Part shown: piece after piece, positions 8,868-17,007 of the stretch
How the letters are laid out: each line of letters begins with the position of its first letter
Numbering within the stretch: position 1 is the first letter of the stretch
Assembly (NCBI RefSeq): GCF_000428725.1
Contig: NZ_AUAM01000012.1
Span: 1 to 64,000 of the forward strand
DNA from: Psychromonas aquimarina ATCC BAA-1526
Lineage (GTDB): Bacteria > Pseudomonadota > Gammaproteobacteria > Enterobacterales > Psychromonadaceae
Direction: 5' to 3'
Length of the DNA stretch: 64,000 bases
Position numbers and translations under genes: made by a program
The notes under the pieces: model-generated
Databases searched by the model: none
Seen by the model: only the letters and a program-made list of their open reading frames with translations
Told to the model about the DNA's origin: nothing

Positions 8868-9677
8868 TCAACTTGCCTGCTTAAAAGGATCACTGCTTAA
8901 GCGGTGTTTCAAATACAGTGTAAAACCCGCCATTACAACGGCCGATATTATCTGCATCACCAGGTTCGGCAGAACAGGCAGCACAGCGGCGGCGACTGCC
9001 GACATAATAATTAACCAGATAAATAATAAAATAGTATCCCGGCGTTTTTTAACCAGCGTTTCCAGCAGTAAGGAGCTGTCGCCATAAAAGACCATAAACC
9101 CGCTTTTATCTTTTTTGTTAGCCGTCAGGGTCACACAGTTTTTATTGACGCTGTTCACGGTTCCCCAGACATTAATCCGGGTTGTTTTATCCGCCCATTT
9201 TTCTTCTATGGAATAGTGCTGATATTTCGGTTTAGCTAAGGCCTTAACGGCATCACAAGGAGGCTCATTGCTGATAATGGTTGTGCTGTTTAAATTGACA
9301 AAGGCTTCAATATTATTGGCAAAACCTAACTGTACCACCTGTTTGCCGTCGCTGATTAACAGCGGCAGATGATCATTACTGTCTTTAAAAATAACCGGAG
9401 AATGGGTCTGCATTCCTTTGCCTGGTTTTTTCATTTTAGTGGTAAATACGGCACGGACAACAGCGCCCCAGTAAACACAATTTACCTTATTAAAAGGCGT
9501 TTGTGTTTCCGGCAGACTGAACGAACCTTGAAAGCGAATATAATCACCGACTTTTACCTGGTCGTTTAAATATACCGCCCTGTGCATCTTATTTGAGCGT
9601 TTCATACCGCGACGGTAAATACCTATAGTTTTATAAAGGTGATAGACAATAAACAAAGCGATAACCAGATATAACAT
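8868..9677 (-). CDS. membrane protein, GIDE/MULAN-like, middle gene of the RiPP-like operon
   Basis: A 269-residue protein with an N-terminal membrane segment (LYLVIALFIVYHLY, residues 2-15) and a C-terminal hairpin of two segments near residues 215-255 (ILLFIWLIIMSAVAAAVLP and LVMQIISAVVMAGFTLYL). The soluble middle has a pattern like VKVGDYIRFQGSF ... CVYWGAVVRAVF, which recalls the GIDE domain of MULAN-type proteins; this likeness is tentative. GGAA lies 7 bases before the ATG. It starts 30 bases after the Asn-tailed gene and ends at the start of the radical SAM gene, so it is co-transcribed. It could be the exporter, anchor or processing factor for a modified peptide; no protease motif is visible. 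Confidence 0.65.
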   Translation of the reverse strand: MLYLVIALFIVYHLYKTIGIYRRGMKRSNKMHRAVYLNDQVKVGDYIRFQGSFSLPETQTPFNKVNCVYWGAVVRAVFTTKMKKPGKGMQTHSPVIFKDSNDHLPLLISDGKQVVQLGFANNIEAFVNLNSTTIISNEPPCDAVKALAKPKYQHYSIEEKWADKTTRINVWGTVNSVNKNCVTLTANKKDKSGFMVFYGDSSLLLETLVKKRRDTILLFIWLIIMSAVAAAVLPVLPNLVMQIISAVVMAGFTLYLKHRLSSDPFKQAS

Positions 9678-9706
9678 AATTGAATTCCATTTCTTAACGC
9701 AATAAC

Positions 9707-10069
9707 TTAGCCGTTATTGTTACCGTTATTATTATTGTTATTATTGTTGTTATTATTATTCGCCGAGTGCATATCCTGAGCAGCGGCAGAACCGACAAAC
9801 GCACTGCCGATAAAGTACTGCGGGGCAATTCTTGAGACTTTCAGACCGTCAAATGTATATATGCTGTTATCTGCATCACCGCCGCAGGCAATGCTGTTGA
9901 CGATCTGGTCATGTTCATAAAAATAGATAATAGAACGTTTTACAATGATATGTTTATGGCCAATATCAGTGCTGAAAAAGGTGTCAATAACAGGTTTTAA
10001 CTGCTCTGACTTATCCGCTAATGATGCCCTGTCTAAAAACAGCTGAGTTTGTTGGGAAGTATTCTGCAT
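9707..10069 (-). CDS. candidate RiPP precursor with a C-terminal Asn/Gly-rich tail
   Basis: A 120-residue protein starting MQNTSQQTQLFLDRASLADK and ending in twelve consecutive asparagines, then G, NNN and G. The tail is coded by a mixture of AAT and AAC, not by one repeated triplet, so it is not a simple microsatellite. The first ~100 residues look folded (HKHIIVKRSIIYFYEHDQIV, GLKVSRIAPQYFIGSAF), longer than most leader peptides. It is the first gene of an operon with a GIDE-like membrane protein and a radical SAM/SPASM enzyme, hence the precursor proposal: leader plus Asn/Gly core. The longer frame begins with TTG at 10084; the ATG at 10069 is the likely start. An Asn-rich linker on a structural protein is the alternative. 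Confidence 0.6.
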   Translation of the reverse strand: MQNTSQQTQLFLDRASLADKSEQLKPVIDTFFSTDIGHKHIIVKRSIIYFYEHDQIVNSIACGGDADNSIYTFDGLKVSRIAPQYFIGSAFVGSAAAQDMHSANNNNNNNNNNNNGNNNG

Positions 10070-10499
10070 AACTTTATTTCTCAATTTTCATATAACCGAA
10101 CCACCTGCAGGCCGAGTACTCAAACCTGATACTACTCTACAATATTAGCCCAAAGAAAACATCACTCACAACTTAACTAAAAACAAATGTCTGCCGGCAC
10201 AAAAGGCGCATACAGCCGTAAGTATGCATTCAGACCAGACGCTCCCGACATTAACCACCAGCCTATGCGTTACCACGCAGAGCGTGGGAACGAGGTGTAA
10301 ACATTGCCCGGCACATAAGACGCCGTATCAATCATGGATCTATGCATTCCCACGCGGAGCATGGGAATTCAGACTCTCGGCAGTAGAATTAACCATCAAT
10401 CTTTGCGCTGTCTGGCGGCAAGGGACAAGAAATATCACTGCCAATACGATATAGTGACGTGATAACAAATACTTATATTAATACCCTAGAGGGCAGATT
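10070..10499. other. intergenic region between RiPP-like operon and ribE, with REP repeats
   Basis: The first 130 bases should hold the promoter of the minus-strand RiPP-like operon. From 10224 to about 10400 there are REP-like repeats. The final 60 bases lead into riboflavin synthase. No FMN riboswitch is recognisable, and the open frame across the repeats is not convincing. Confidence 0.55.
10258..10385. repeat. two REP-like palindromic repeats (BIME-like pair)
   Basis: Copies at about 10264-10295 (TACCACGCAGAGCGTGGGAA core) and 10341-10375 (ATTCCCACGCGGAGCATGGG core followed by AATTCAGACTC). They belong to the same dispersed family as the repeats around the RAYT gene. Confidence 0.8.
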
Positions 10500-11108
10500 A
10501 TGTTTACCGGAATAGTGCAGAGAAAAGCTGAAATAGTGAGTATCGAAAAAAAAGATCAACTGCATAGATTAGAAGTTGCTTTAGCTAAGGAAGATCAGGA
10601 CGGTTTAATAACCGGGGCCAGCATTGCTAATAACGGCACCTGTTTAACGGTCGTAAAAATGACCGACACTGCGGTATTTTTTGATGTGATTGAGGAAACA
10701 CTAAAGGTAACTAACCTGGCAGATCTGCAGGTCGGCAGTGAGGTTAATATTGAACGGGCCGCCCGATTCGGTGATGAAATCGGCGGGCACCTGCTTTCCG
10801 GCCATGTGCATACGCAGGCAGAAATTGTCACCATTAAGCGTACCGACACTAACTGCGATATCTGCTTCAAAATTGAAACGCAGTGGCAGAAATATATTCT
10901 GCCTAAAGGTTTTATTGCCATTGACGGCATCAGCCTGACCTTAGGTGATGTTGATAACGGTTTATTCTGGGTACACCTGATACCGGAAACATTAGCGGTG
11001 ACAAACTTAGGCGGCCGCAGGATGGGTGAGCACGTTAATATTGAAATAGACAGCCAGACACAGGCGATTGTTGATACCGTAGAGCGGGTGATACAGGGGA
11101 AATCCTAG
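10500..11108 (+). CDS. ribE: riboflavin synthase, alpha subunit
   Basis: It catalyses the dismutation of two 6,7-dimethyl-8-ribityllumazine molecules into riboflavin, the last step of riboflavin synthesis, in the cytoplasm. The 202-residue length is normal. The start MFTGIVQRKAEIVSIEKK is the family signature. Two lumazine-binding repeats follow (about 1-95 and 96-190), each with the A-x-L-G/S-G-H-like features (ISLTLGDVD, GGHLLSGHVH). The ATG is preceded by AGAGGGCAGATT. It stands alone, between two repeat clusters, without other rib genes nearby; the symbol ribC is used for the same gene in some species. Confidence 0.95.
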   Translation: MFTGIVQRKAEIVSIEKKDQLHRLEVALAKEDQDGLITGASIANNGTCLTVVKMTDTAVFFDVIEETLKVTNLADLQVGSEVNIERAARFGDEIGGHLLSGHVHTQAEIVTIKRTDTNCDICFKIETQWQKYILPKGFIAIDGISLTLGDVDNGLFWVHLIPETLAVTNLGGRRMGEHVNIEIDSQTQAIVDTVERVIQGKS

Positions 11109-11137
11109 CTTTATAGGGCTTCGTTAATTAATACCAG

Positions 11138-11362
11138 TAGTTCCCATGCTCTGTGTGGGAACTCAGACTCGCTGTTTGTGCATAGCGCATCAATCTATGC
11201 ATTACCACGCGGAGCGTGGGAACGAGGTGTCCTACTCTACACGGGAACGAACAGCCTCACTCTCCCACTAGTTCCCATGCTTTGTGTGGGAACTCAGACT
11301 CGCTGTTTGTGCATAGCGCATCAATCTATGCATTACCACGCGGTGGCGTAAGAGCGAGGTGA
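11138..11362. repeat. tandem duplication of a REP/BIME unit
   Basis: A unit of about 75 bases starting GTTCCCATGCTCTGTGTGGG (11140) and ending CAATCTATGCATTACCACGC is repeated almost exactly at 11270, about 130 bases later (one difference, CTCTG to TTTGTG, in the first palindrome). Each unit holds two inverted REP copies. The second ends in a degraded copy (CGGTGGCGTAAGAGCGAGG). Confidence 0.85.
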
Positions 11363-11383
11363 TGCTAAAACCAGCATTGCTTA

Positions 11384-11956
11384 CTAATTTAAAAATACCC
11401 CCTGAGTTCGCCCGTTCTCTGTTATCCGATCATACTGTTCACTGAGTTCCTTATAAGTATTCAGCACCATATAAGCTTGCGCATTCAAATCATTTGTAAA
11501 CAGTTTACAGTTTCCTTCATACGTCATCGCATACAGTGAACTTTCGATTGATTTCGCAGCATTCACTGCATAATCAGCATGGCCTTTTTCATGACGAAAC
11601 AACGCATCATAATATGACAAATAACTCAGCCAAAGCGTTTCATTCACTGGAAGCGTCAGCGCTTTAGGCATTGTATAGGTCAGATCAACATGGCTCGTTA
11701 CTTTAGTAACCCAGCACACTCCCCCCTCTTTCTTCCAACGAAAATTCCACTTTACAAACCACTTCGTATGTCCATGAACTTTTTTCCCGTCTTTCGATAC
11801 TGGCGATGCTTTAGAAAGAATTTTACTCATTTCTCCAGCCGATTCAGCTTGTTTTATATCGACACTGTAATAAGTAAAATTAGTGTTCACTATTGGTTCA
11901 GCAGCGGTATTTAGCGCAGCCGAACAGAGCAATAAAAAAAACAATCTGGATAACAT
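11384..11956 (-). CDS. exported DUF922-family putative zinc protease
   Basis: A 190-residue protein with a signal peptide (MLSRLFFLLLCSAALNTAAE). The motif FRHEKGHADYAV contains HExxH (HEKGH), the zinc-binding signature of DUF922, a family of predicted periplasmic metalloproteases. TYYSVDI near the mature N-terminus also fits the family. The longest open frame starts inside a REP repeat at 12064; I chose the ATG at 11956, which has AGGGAAAGTT before it. It is followed by a REP-rich gap and preceded by another. Activity has not been shown for most family members. Confidence 0.78.
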   Translation of the reverse strand: MLSRLFFLLLCSAALNTAAEPIVNTNFTYYSVDIKQAESAGEMSKILSKASPVSKDGKKVHGHTKWFVKWNFRWKKEGGVCWVTKVTSHVDLTYTMPKALTLPVNETLWLSYLSYYDALFRHEKGHADYAVNAAKSIESSLYAMTYEGNCKLFTNDLNAQAYMVLNTYKELSEQYDRITENGRTQGVFLN

Positions 11957-12034
11957 AACTTTCCCTGTATAAAAAACATAAACCGCTGAACATTTTAACT
12001 GTATATTTCCCCCTAGCCTGAAGCCGGGAATCAA

Positions 12035-12105
12035 TTGGATTCTATGCATTCCCACGCAGAGCATGGGAACGAGGTATGTATTACCACGCGAAGTACGGCT
12101 GCAAG
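12035..12105. repeat. REP-like palindromic repeat
   Basis: One full copy at 12043-12075 (ATGCATTCCCACGCAGAGC then ATGGGAACGAGG), followed by a degraded one (GTATTACCACGCGAAGTACG). Confidence 0.8.
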
Positions 12106-12125
12106 GTGTTGTGCGCTATGAATTA

Positions 12126-13700
12126 TTATTTAACATGCCGGACTCGCTCTTTAGCTCTGCTGTGTCCCTGCTCTGCCGCTTTGCGGAACCATTTCTGTGA
12201 TTCTTCGTCATTTATTGAAACAATTCGACCGTAAGCGTACATAATTCCAAGCTGGAATTGTGCCTGCACGCTGCCTTTTTCAGCACTCTGGTGAAGCCAG
12301 ATTAATGCATCACGGTTTCTCTGCATAGCGGCTTGTTTATACCAGAAAAATGCACCTTGACTGTTCCTGGTTATCCCCGTTCCACGGTCATACATCCAGC
12401 CAATAGCTGTCTGCGCCGAAGCGGCTCCCTGTTCTGCAGCTTTGTAAAACCACTTAAAGGCTTGTTTCTCGCTTTTAGCAACGCCCTTACCATTAAAGTA
12501 CATGCCGGCAATCCGATGCTGGGCTTCAATACTGCCTTTTTCTGCTGCTTTAAGGATCCATTCTGCAGCTGCTTTATCACTTTTAGGAACGCCTTGTCCA
12601 TTTCCGTGCATAGCCCCAATAATGTACATTGCTCTAGCGTTTCCATGCTCAGCAGCTTTATCCAGCCAATATAAAGCCTTCTTATCATTTTGATCTACAC
12701 CTTCACCACTAAAATGCATCTGCCCGATCTCAACATAGCTTTCTACATTTCCCTGCTTAGCGGCTTTATAAAACCACTTTTTCGCTTCGCTATTATTCTT
12801 GGTTCCAGCAAGGCCGTACTGATAAATTATACCAAGTCCGACTTGACCTTCGGCATTACCCTGTTCAGCAGCTTTAAGGAAATAACTTTTTGCCAGCCGA
12901 TGGTTAGAGTCGACAGCACCACGCCCCTTGAGATAAATCCAGCCGAGCGTAACTTGAGCGTCAACACTTCCCTTATCTGCTAAATCATGCAGATTGCTTA
13001 TAACAACATAATCTTGAACTGAATCCTTTACTAAAGAGGCTTTACTATACCAGTACACGGCTTCTGAATAACTCTGAGCAACGCCCTTTCCATAAACATA
13101 CATATCCCCAAGTTCAACTTGACTGGAAGCGTGCTCCTGTACGGCGGCTCTGCGATACCACTTTGCGGCTTGTTTATAGTTTTTATCAATGGCGTAATAA
13201 TGCTCTGCCACCCGGTACTGAGCATCGGCATTGCCCTGCTCAGCAGCTTTTCGATACCATTTCAGAGCATTACTTTTACTCTCAGCAACACCGTCTCCCC
13301 AGCTGTACAGTGACCCTAGTCGATATTGCGCTTCCGGCTCGCCCTGTTCAGCAGCTTTGCGGATCCATTTAAGGGCCTGCTTTTCATCATCTGCTTTACT
13401 ATCCAGGCCGTAATCAGTAGGAAAACGATAGATCAGTCCAAGTTTTGTCTGCGCCTTTGCATGGTTTTGTTTCGCGGCTTTAAGCAGCAGCTCTTTTGCG
13501 GCGGCTCCGTCATATTCTAACTCTAGAATCAGTATTGCAAGCTGATACTGAGCTTCGGCATTTCCCTGTACGGCAGCTTCAGTAAATTCCTGATATGCAG
13601 CAGCATAATCCTTTGCATCTACTGCCTGCATTCCTTTTTCTACATCAGCAGCAAAACAGCTGCCGGCGAATAGAAGTAGAATTAATATGTATTTATGCAT
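12126..13700 (-). CDS. Sel1-repeat (TPR-like) exported protein
   Basis: A 524-residue protein with a signal peptide (MHKYILILLLFAGSCFA) and, after it, about a dozen Sel1-like repeats of 36 residues along its whole length, with motifs such as AEAQYQLA, LGxxYxxGxGV and KAAEQGNAEAQ. Sel1 repeats form alpha-solenoids that bind proteins, and in bacteria are often periplasmic or secreted adaptors. No catalytic domain is visible. Nearly identical repeats make several shadow frames in this interval. It lies alone between REP repeats; its partner is unknown. Confidence 0.88.
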   Translation of the reverse strand: MHKYILILLLFAGSCFAADVEKGMQAVDAKDYAAAYQEFTEAAVQGNAEAQYQLAILILELEYDGAAAKELLLKAAKQNHAKAQTKLGLIYRFPTDYGLDSKADDEKQALKWIRKAAEQGEPEAQYRLGSLYSWGDGVAESKSNALKWYRKAAEQGNADAQYRVAEHYYAIDKNYKQAAKWYRRAAVQEHASSQVELGDMYVYGKGVAQSYSEAVYWYSKASLVKDSVQDYVVISNLHDLADKGSVDAQVTLGWIYLKGRGAVDSNHRLAKSYFLKAAEQGNAEGQVGLGIIYQYGLAGTKNNSEAKKWFYKAAKQGNVESYVEIGQMHFSGEGVDQNDKKALYWLDKAAEHGNARAMYIIGAMHGNGQGVPKSDKAAAEWILKAAEKGSIEAQHRIAGMYFNGKGVAKSEKQAFKWFYKAAEQGAASAQTAIGWMYDRGTGITRNSQGAFFWYKQAAMQRNRDALIWLHQSAEKGSVQAQFQLGIMYAYGRIVSINDEESQKWFRKAAEQGHSRAKERVRHVK

Positions 13701-13797
13701 AATTAGAATGTCCCTGTTGTAATTATATTTGCTCTAATCAATAAGAAATAATAATACACAAGGGAAGCTCAAAATGATTTGATCTGACACATTACCA

Positions 13798-13835
13798 GTT
13801 CTATGCATTCCCACGCGGAGCATGGGAACAAGGTT
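13798..13835. repeat. REP-like palindromic repeat
   Basis: A single copy reading CTATGCATTCCCACGCGGAG then CATGGGAACAAGG, with a half copy (CTCTGCGCGGGAACAAAG) following at about 13840-13857. It lies between the Sel1 gene and the DUF503 gene. Confidence 0.8.
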
Positions 13836-13879
13836 TTTACTCTGCGCGGGAACAAAGACCGGCTGCCGTGCAGTTTTAA

Positions 13880-14176
13880 TTACAGCCACAGCTGTTCAAT
13901 TTCTGTTATTTCGATATCACGGTTTTCTTCACAAAGGCTGCGGATTCTATCGGTATTTGACGTTAACAGGCGCTTATCGCTGCCGACCAGGCAGACAGCT
14001 AAGACTGCCCGCTGCCATTTATCCTGAAAGGCGACCTCCGCCACGGATGCGTTGAATTTTGCGCGGATACGCTCCTTTAAACTGCGCACCACCTGGCGTT
14101 TGTCTTTAAGCGACTGCGCATGGGGAATCAGCAGTTCGATAGTAACAAGCGTAACAAAACATGACTGCCCCTGCAT
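13880..14176 (-). CDS. DUF503 (YlxP-like) family protein
   Basis: A 98-residue cytoplasmic protein starting MQGQSCFVTLVTIELLIPHA. The segment SLKDKRQVVRSLKERIRAKFNASVAEV is the DUF503 signature (SLKxKR, then RxxFNxSVAE). Family members include YlxP, next to ribosome-binding factor genes in Firmicutes, but their function is not established. The start at 14176 has GGAGG five bases upstream, which overrules the longer frame that begins inside a REP repeat at 14278. The gene has no operon partners here. Confidence 0.85.
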   Translation of the reverse strand: MQGQSCFVTLVTIELLIPHAQSLKDKRQVVRSLKERIRAKFNASVAEVAFQDKWQRAVLAVCLVGSDKRLLTSNTDRIRSLCEENRDIEITEIEQLWL

Positions 14177-14249
14177 AAACACCTCCAGTACTAATACCAA
14201 TCGCTTTAAGTATATACCACCAGCTTTCATGGTGACGCCGTTATTAAGC

Positions 14250-14355
14250 GTTAATCTATGTATTCCTGCGCAGAGCATGGTAACGAGGTATGCGCCTCTG
14301 TACAGCAGTGTCCAAGGGACTGCTGGTTCCCATGCTCCGCGTGGGAATCCAGACT
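14250..14355. repeat. two REP-like repeats, inverted pair
   Basis: Copies at about 14253-14290 (GTATTCCTGCGCAGAGCATG then GTAACGAGG) and 14326-14352 (GTTCCCATGCTCCGCGTGGG), facing each other as in BIME elements. Confidence 0.78.
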
Positions 14356-14448
14356 ATACTCTAGGTATTACCGGCGGCGATATTGCAGACCGTTAAGGCG
14401 GCTGTCTTTAGTATTTATTTTATAGAAAACCTTGCCATAGGAAAAAAA

Positions 14449-14874
14449 ATGAAACCTTTCAATAGTGCTGTGAAAGTAGACTTAGTTCCATGGGATGAAG
14501 AATATAATATTGGCATAGCCTTGATAGATGAGCAGCATAAAAAACTAATGGCAGTCGTCAATGAATTAATTAATGCAGTAAATGAAGATTTAAAAAATGA
14601 AGTTATTTTAAGTTGTTTCGATAAACTTTATGACTATACAATTTACCATTTTAAATCCGAAGAACAGTATTTTTTTAGTTTGGATAAAGCTGACACTGAA
14701 TTACATAAATTACAGCATAAACATTTCATAGAACAACTCGATAATGTAAAACAAAGTCTTAAAACAGATGATGTATCAAATGAACTGCTTTGGTATTTAA
14801 CTGACTGGTTATTAATACATATCCAGCATGACGACAAAAAATTCCTTAATAAATACCCCAAAAACTCCGTTTAA
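14449..14874 (+). CDS. bacteriohemerythrin
   Basis: A 141-residue cytoplasmic di-iron protein that binds O2 reversibly. It shows the expected ligands: WDEEYNIGIALIDEQHKKL (His), YHFKSEEQYF (His, Glu), HKLQHKHF (two His) and HIQHDDKKF (His, Asp), so all seven ligands of the family appear present. Start: the longest frame begins with TTG at 14383; the ATG at 14449 has AGGAAAAAAA just before it and gives the usual family length. Roles in oxygen storage, sensing or delivery to membrane oxidases are known for relatives. It has no operon partner here. Confidence 0.9.
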   Translation: MKPFNSAVKVDLVPWDEEYNIGIALIDEQHKKLMAVVNELINAVNEDLKNEVILSCFDKLYDYTIYHFKSEEQYFFSLDKADTELHKLQHKHFIEQLDNVKQSLKTDDVSNELLWYLTDWLLIHIQHDDKKFLNKYPKNSV

Positions 14875-14897
14875 AACAACTGCCTTACTCTTATTTT

Positions 14898-14930
14898 CTA
14901 GTTCCCACGCTCTGCGCGTGAGAACTCAGG
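14898..14930. repeat. REP-like palindromic repeat
   Basis: A single inverted copy, AGTTCCCACGCTCTGCGCGT then GAGAACTCAGG, between the hemerythrin gene and the exported-protein operon. Confidence 0.75.
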
Positions 14931-14953
14931 CCTGCAGCTTCCGTCAGCAATAA

Positions 14954-15403
14954 TTAGCCGTTAAAAGTTGGTGCATTAATTTTAATAACGGTATGCACTT
15001 GAGCATCACCAGCTGGGACGTTGCGCTTATGTTCTTCTACCTTTGTATAAAAATCAAAATCACGACCAACAGGGAGCATGAATGTATCACCACTGTGTAA
15101 ACCTTGATTATCACCAACTGAATAAACGATTTTATTTTCAAGACCAGACAGGTTTGGACTAACACGCAAAGTCTCAATAGATAATGACTCTTGAGCGGAT
15201 GCATTAGACACAACTCTTACCATTGCGGCTCTTTGGCTGTTGAAAGACTCATCACCAAAAGCAATTTCACCGCTGGCATTAGTGATTACAATTGAGCGAA
15301 CAGGTTCAACAGTACGGTTGAACTCAGCATAAGCCTGATCAGAAGCAGTGGCAGAAGTACAAACAACAGATGCAAGAGCAAGAACTAAAAGTGATTTTTT
15401 CAT
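14954..15403 (-). CDS. exported protein of unknown function, last gene of a three-gene operon
   Basis: A 149-residue protein with a clear signal peptide (MKKSLLVLALASVVCTSATA, cleaved near SDQA). The mature part is rich in beta-prone stretches (VEPVRSIVITNASGEIAFGD, VHTVIKINAP) and has no cysteine beyond the signal peptide, so no disulfide. I do not recognise a family; a small pilin-like or secreted structural subunit is one possibility. The start at 15403 has AAGG eight bases upstream; a longer frame begins at 15448. It follows two other signal-peptide genes on the same strand. Confidence 0.65.
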   Translation of the reverse strand: MKKSLLVLALASVVCTSATASDQAYAEFNRTVEPVRSIVITNASGEIAFGDESFNSQRAAMVRVVSNASAQESLSIETLRVSPNLSGLENKIVYSVGDNQGLHSGDTFMLPVGRDFDFYTKVEEHKRNVPAGDAQVHTVIKINAPTFNG

Positions 15404-15465
15404 TTTTATTACCTTAATATTATGCATAAAATTATGCGTTTTGGTCACATGACCGGTGTTTAAAA

Positions 15466-15900
15466 CTAACCTTCAACAAAGATTTCTTTGCCGTTTGACT
15501 TACCAGCTGTAGCAGCTGCTTTTAGTAAAAGCAGCTCTGCTTCTAATTTTTGAATATGCGTATTACGTGCGCGCAGTTCCAGATCATATAAACGACTAGG
15601 ATCAGGTTTTGCCTTGTCACCAAACGTAATCGGGATGACAGCCTGTATATAAATAGTGCCTTCATTTCTGTCACGGTCGTTATGTCTTAAATGATCATAA
15701 TAACGATCATGAGATTTATCCTGGCCGTATGAACCGCCCATCTGCAGAGTCATATCCGGTGCGATAGTAGTATCAATCTCAATACCGCTTTCGCCGCGAA
15801 CCCGCACACGATCACCCTGGGCCATTGTCGGACTAGGCATATAACCTGCAATACTTGACAGTGTTGTCAGCGCTAAAGCTGCTCCTATAATCAGTTTTTT
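15466..15900 (-). CDS. exported protein of unknown function, middle gene of operon
   Basis: The predicted start is the ATG at 15903 (MKKLIIGAALALTTLSSIAG), which overlaps the upstream stop by four bases (ATGA). The 145-residue product has a signal peptide, a charged Asp/His/Arg-rich middle (DKSHDRYYDHLRHNDRDRNE), a beta-like strand (GTIYIQAVIPITFG) and a C-terminal helix with heptad-like leucines (LRARNTHIQKLEAELLLLKA) that could form a coiled coil. It may be an outer-membrane or periplasmic accessory protein. I recognise no family. Confidence 0.6.
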   Translation of the reverse strand, partial: KKLIIGAALALTTLSSIAGYMPSPTMAQGDRVRVRGESGIEIDTTIAPDMTLQMGGSYGQDKSHDRYYDHLRHNDRDRNEGTIYIQAVIPITFGDKAKPDPSRLYDLELRARNTHIQKLEAELLLLKAAATAGKSNGKEIFVEG

Positions 15901-16268
15901 CACTTGTCTTCACCTTGTTTGATAACTAAACCATAAATGCTGATTAACGACTCAATTTCGCTTCTAGTTGTCTGCCCTTTTCCCGGGATACTGCGGGTGC
16001 TGACAATCTTATGATTCCATGCATCTTTTTTATCGACCTTCACATTTAACTGAATCTTTTTTTCTTCATCCGGCACCAGCGTAAACTTACCTAAAACACT
16101 GCCGTCAACAATAACCTCGTAGCTTTGCGTATAGCTGTTCAGGTTAGTGACATCAATTGCTACAGTGACTCTGTCTTCTGCAGAGAAAGCACGGATTTCA
16201 CGCGGACTCTGAGAGTGAGCGGCGGCAAAAAACGGCATAAGCGCTAATACTAGTAATAATTTTTTCAT
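15900..16268 (-). CDS. exported protein of unknown function, first gene of operon
   Basis: A 122-residue protein with signal peptide MKKLLLVLALMPFFAAAHSQ. The mature part looks like one immunoglobulin-type beta domain (VTVAIDVTNLNSYTQSYEV, KFTLVPDEEKKIQLNVKV), a pattern seen in periplasmic chaperone-like and pilus-associated proteins, but no signature is clear. GGGA precedes the ATG at 16268; a longer frame begins at 16298. It overlaps the next gene by four bases. Three small exported proteins in a row suggest one surface or secreted assembly. Confidence 0.62.
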   Translation of the reverse strand: MKKLLLVLALMPFFAAAHSQSPREIRAFSAEDRVTVAIDVTNLNSYTQSYEVIVDGSVLGKFTLVPDEEKKIQLNVKVDKKDAWNHKIVSTRSIPGKGQTTRSEIESLISIYGLVIKQGEDK

Positions 16269-16583
16269 CGGTATTCCCAGCGTGTTAATTTCACGCATAA
16301 TTTAGTGTTTATTTGACGATATCTCACCGACGTTTAGCCGGGAGAAATATCAGACAGCGTCAGAAATAACTTTCAATCCTTTTAGTAATTACATTTAACA
16401 TTCAACCTTTGTGGTTAAATTTTTTAGCTTAATCTACAATCCAAAAGCCTAAGCTGCAGGCTTAAATAAACGCTCTGCTGAACAATTGATTTGACGGCAA
16501 ACATAAGATGTCAAATATTAAAAGCCTCTGTTTATTCAGCCACTCTCTTTTATTAAAAGAGCGGCGTCTAAACTTGTACTCTT

Positions 16584-16787
16584 CTAACCCTCTCTTTCCT
16601 CATCGCGTTTTAACTGATTGGCAATGGCCAGTCTTACGTATGCCTCCAGTGCACCGCTTGCCTTTCCTGTTGTTACTAATTTATCAAAACGCTTTCTTGT
16701 ATTATCGGGAAGTTTTCTAACCGACATATGAAAGTCATATTTAACAACGCCAACAGAGCAGGCAGTTTTTTTTTCTTCTTTCAGCAT
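16584..16787 (-). CDS. small protein, possibly a DNA-binding protein
   Basis: A 67-residue basic protein starting MLKEEKKTACSVGVVKYDFH and containing VRKLPDNTRKRFDKLVTTGK and an amphipathic helix (GALEAYVRLAIANQLKRDEE). The short strand followed by helices recalls ribbon-helix-helix proteins, but the likeness is weak. AAGGGCAAAC precedes the ATG, a good ribosome site. An overlapping 60-residue frame upstream (16741-16923) has no such site. No toxin-like partner is visible, so a role in toxin-antitoxin control is not supported. Confidence 0.45.
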   Translation of the reverse strand: MLKEEKKTACSVGVVKYDFHMSVRKLPDNTRKRFDKLVTTGKASGALEAYVRLAIANQLKRDEEREG

Positions 16788-17007
16788 GTTTGCCCTTTTC
16801 GTTTAACTTGAAACCAATGATAAAAGGTTTGATATCAAACCGCAAGCGTTTTGACAGCATTTTTTGATATTTTTTCTGCCCAGCTGTTATGCCGGTGCGA
16901 AAATTCATCTCAGCATCTGTCATATTTATGCAAAATAAGTGTAATCACACTGACATCTTGCTGCTGTTTACTAGCCTCATAAAAAACAACAAGACTGGAG
17001 ATAAGTA

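Noticed and set aside
10440-10499. An FMN riboswitch upstream of riboflavin synthase
   Set aside because: The 60-base leader is too short and REP repeats lie just upstream; no conserved RFN-element helices are recognisable.
16741-16923. 60-residue minus frame overlapping the 67-residue gene
   Set aside because: No Shine-Dalgarno sequence; the downstream 67-residue frame has a good one, so it is the better candidate.
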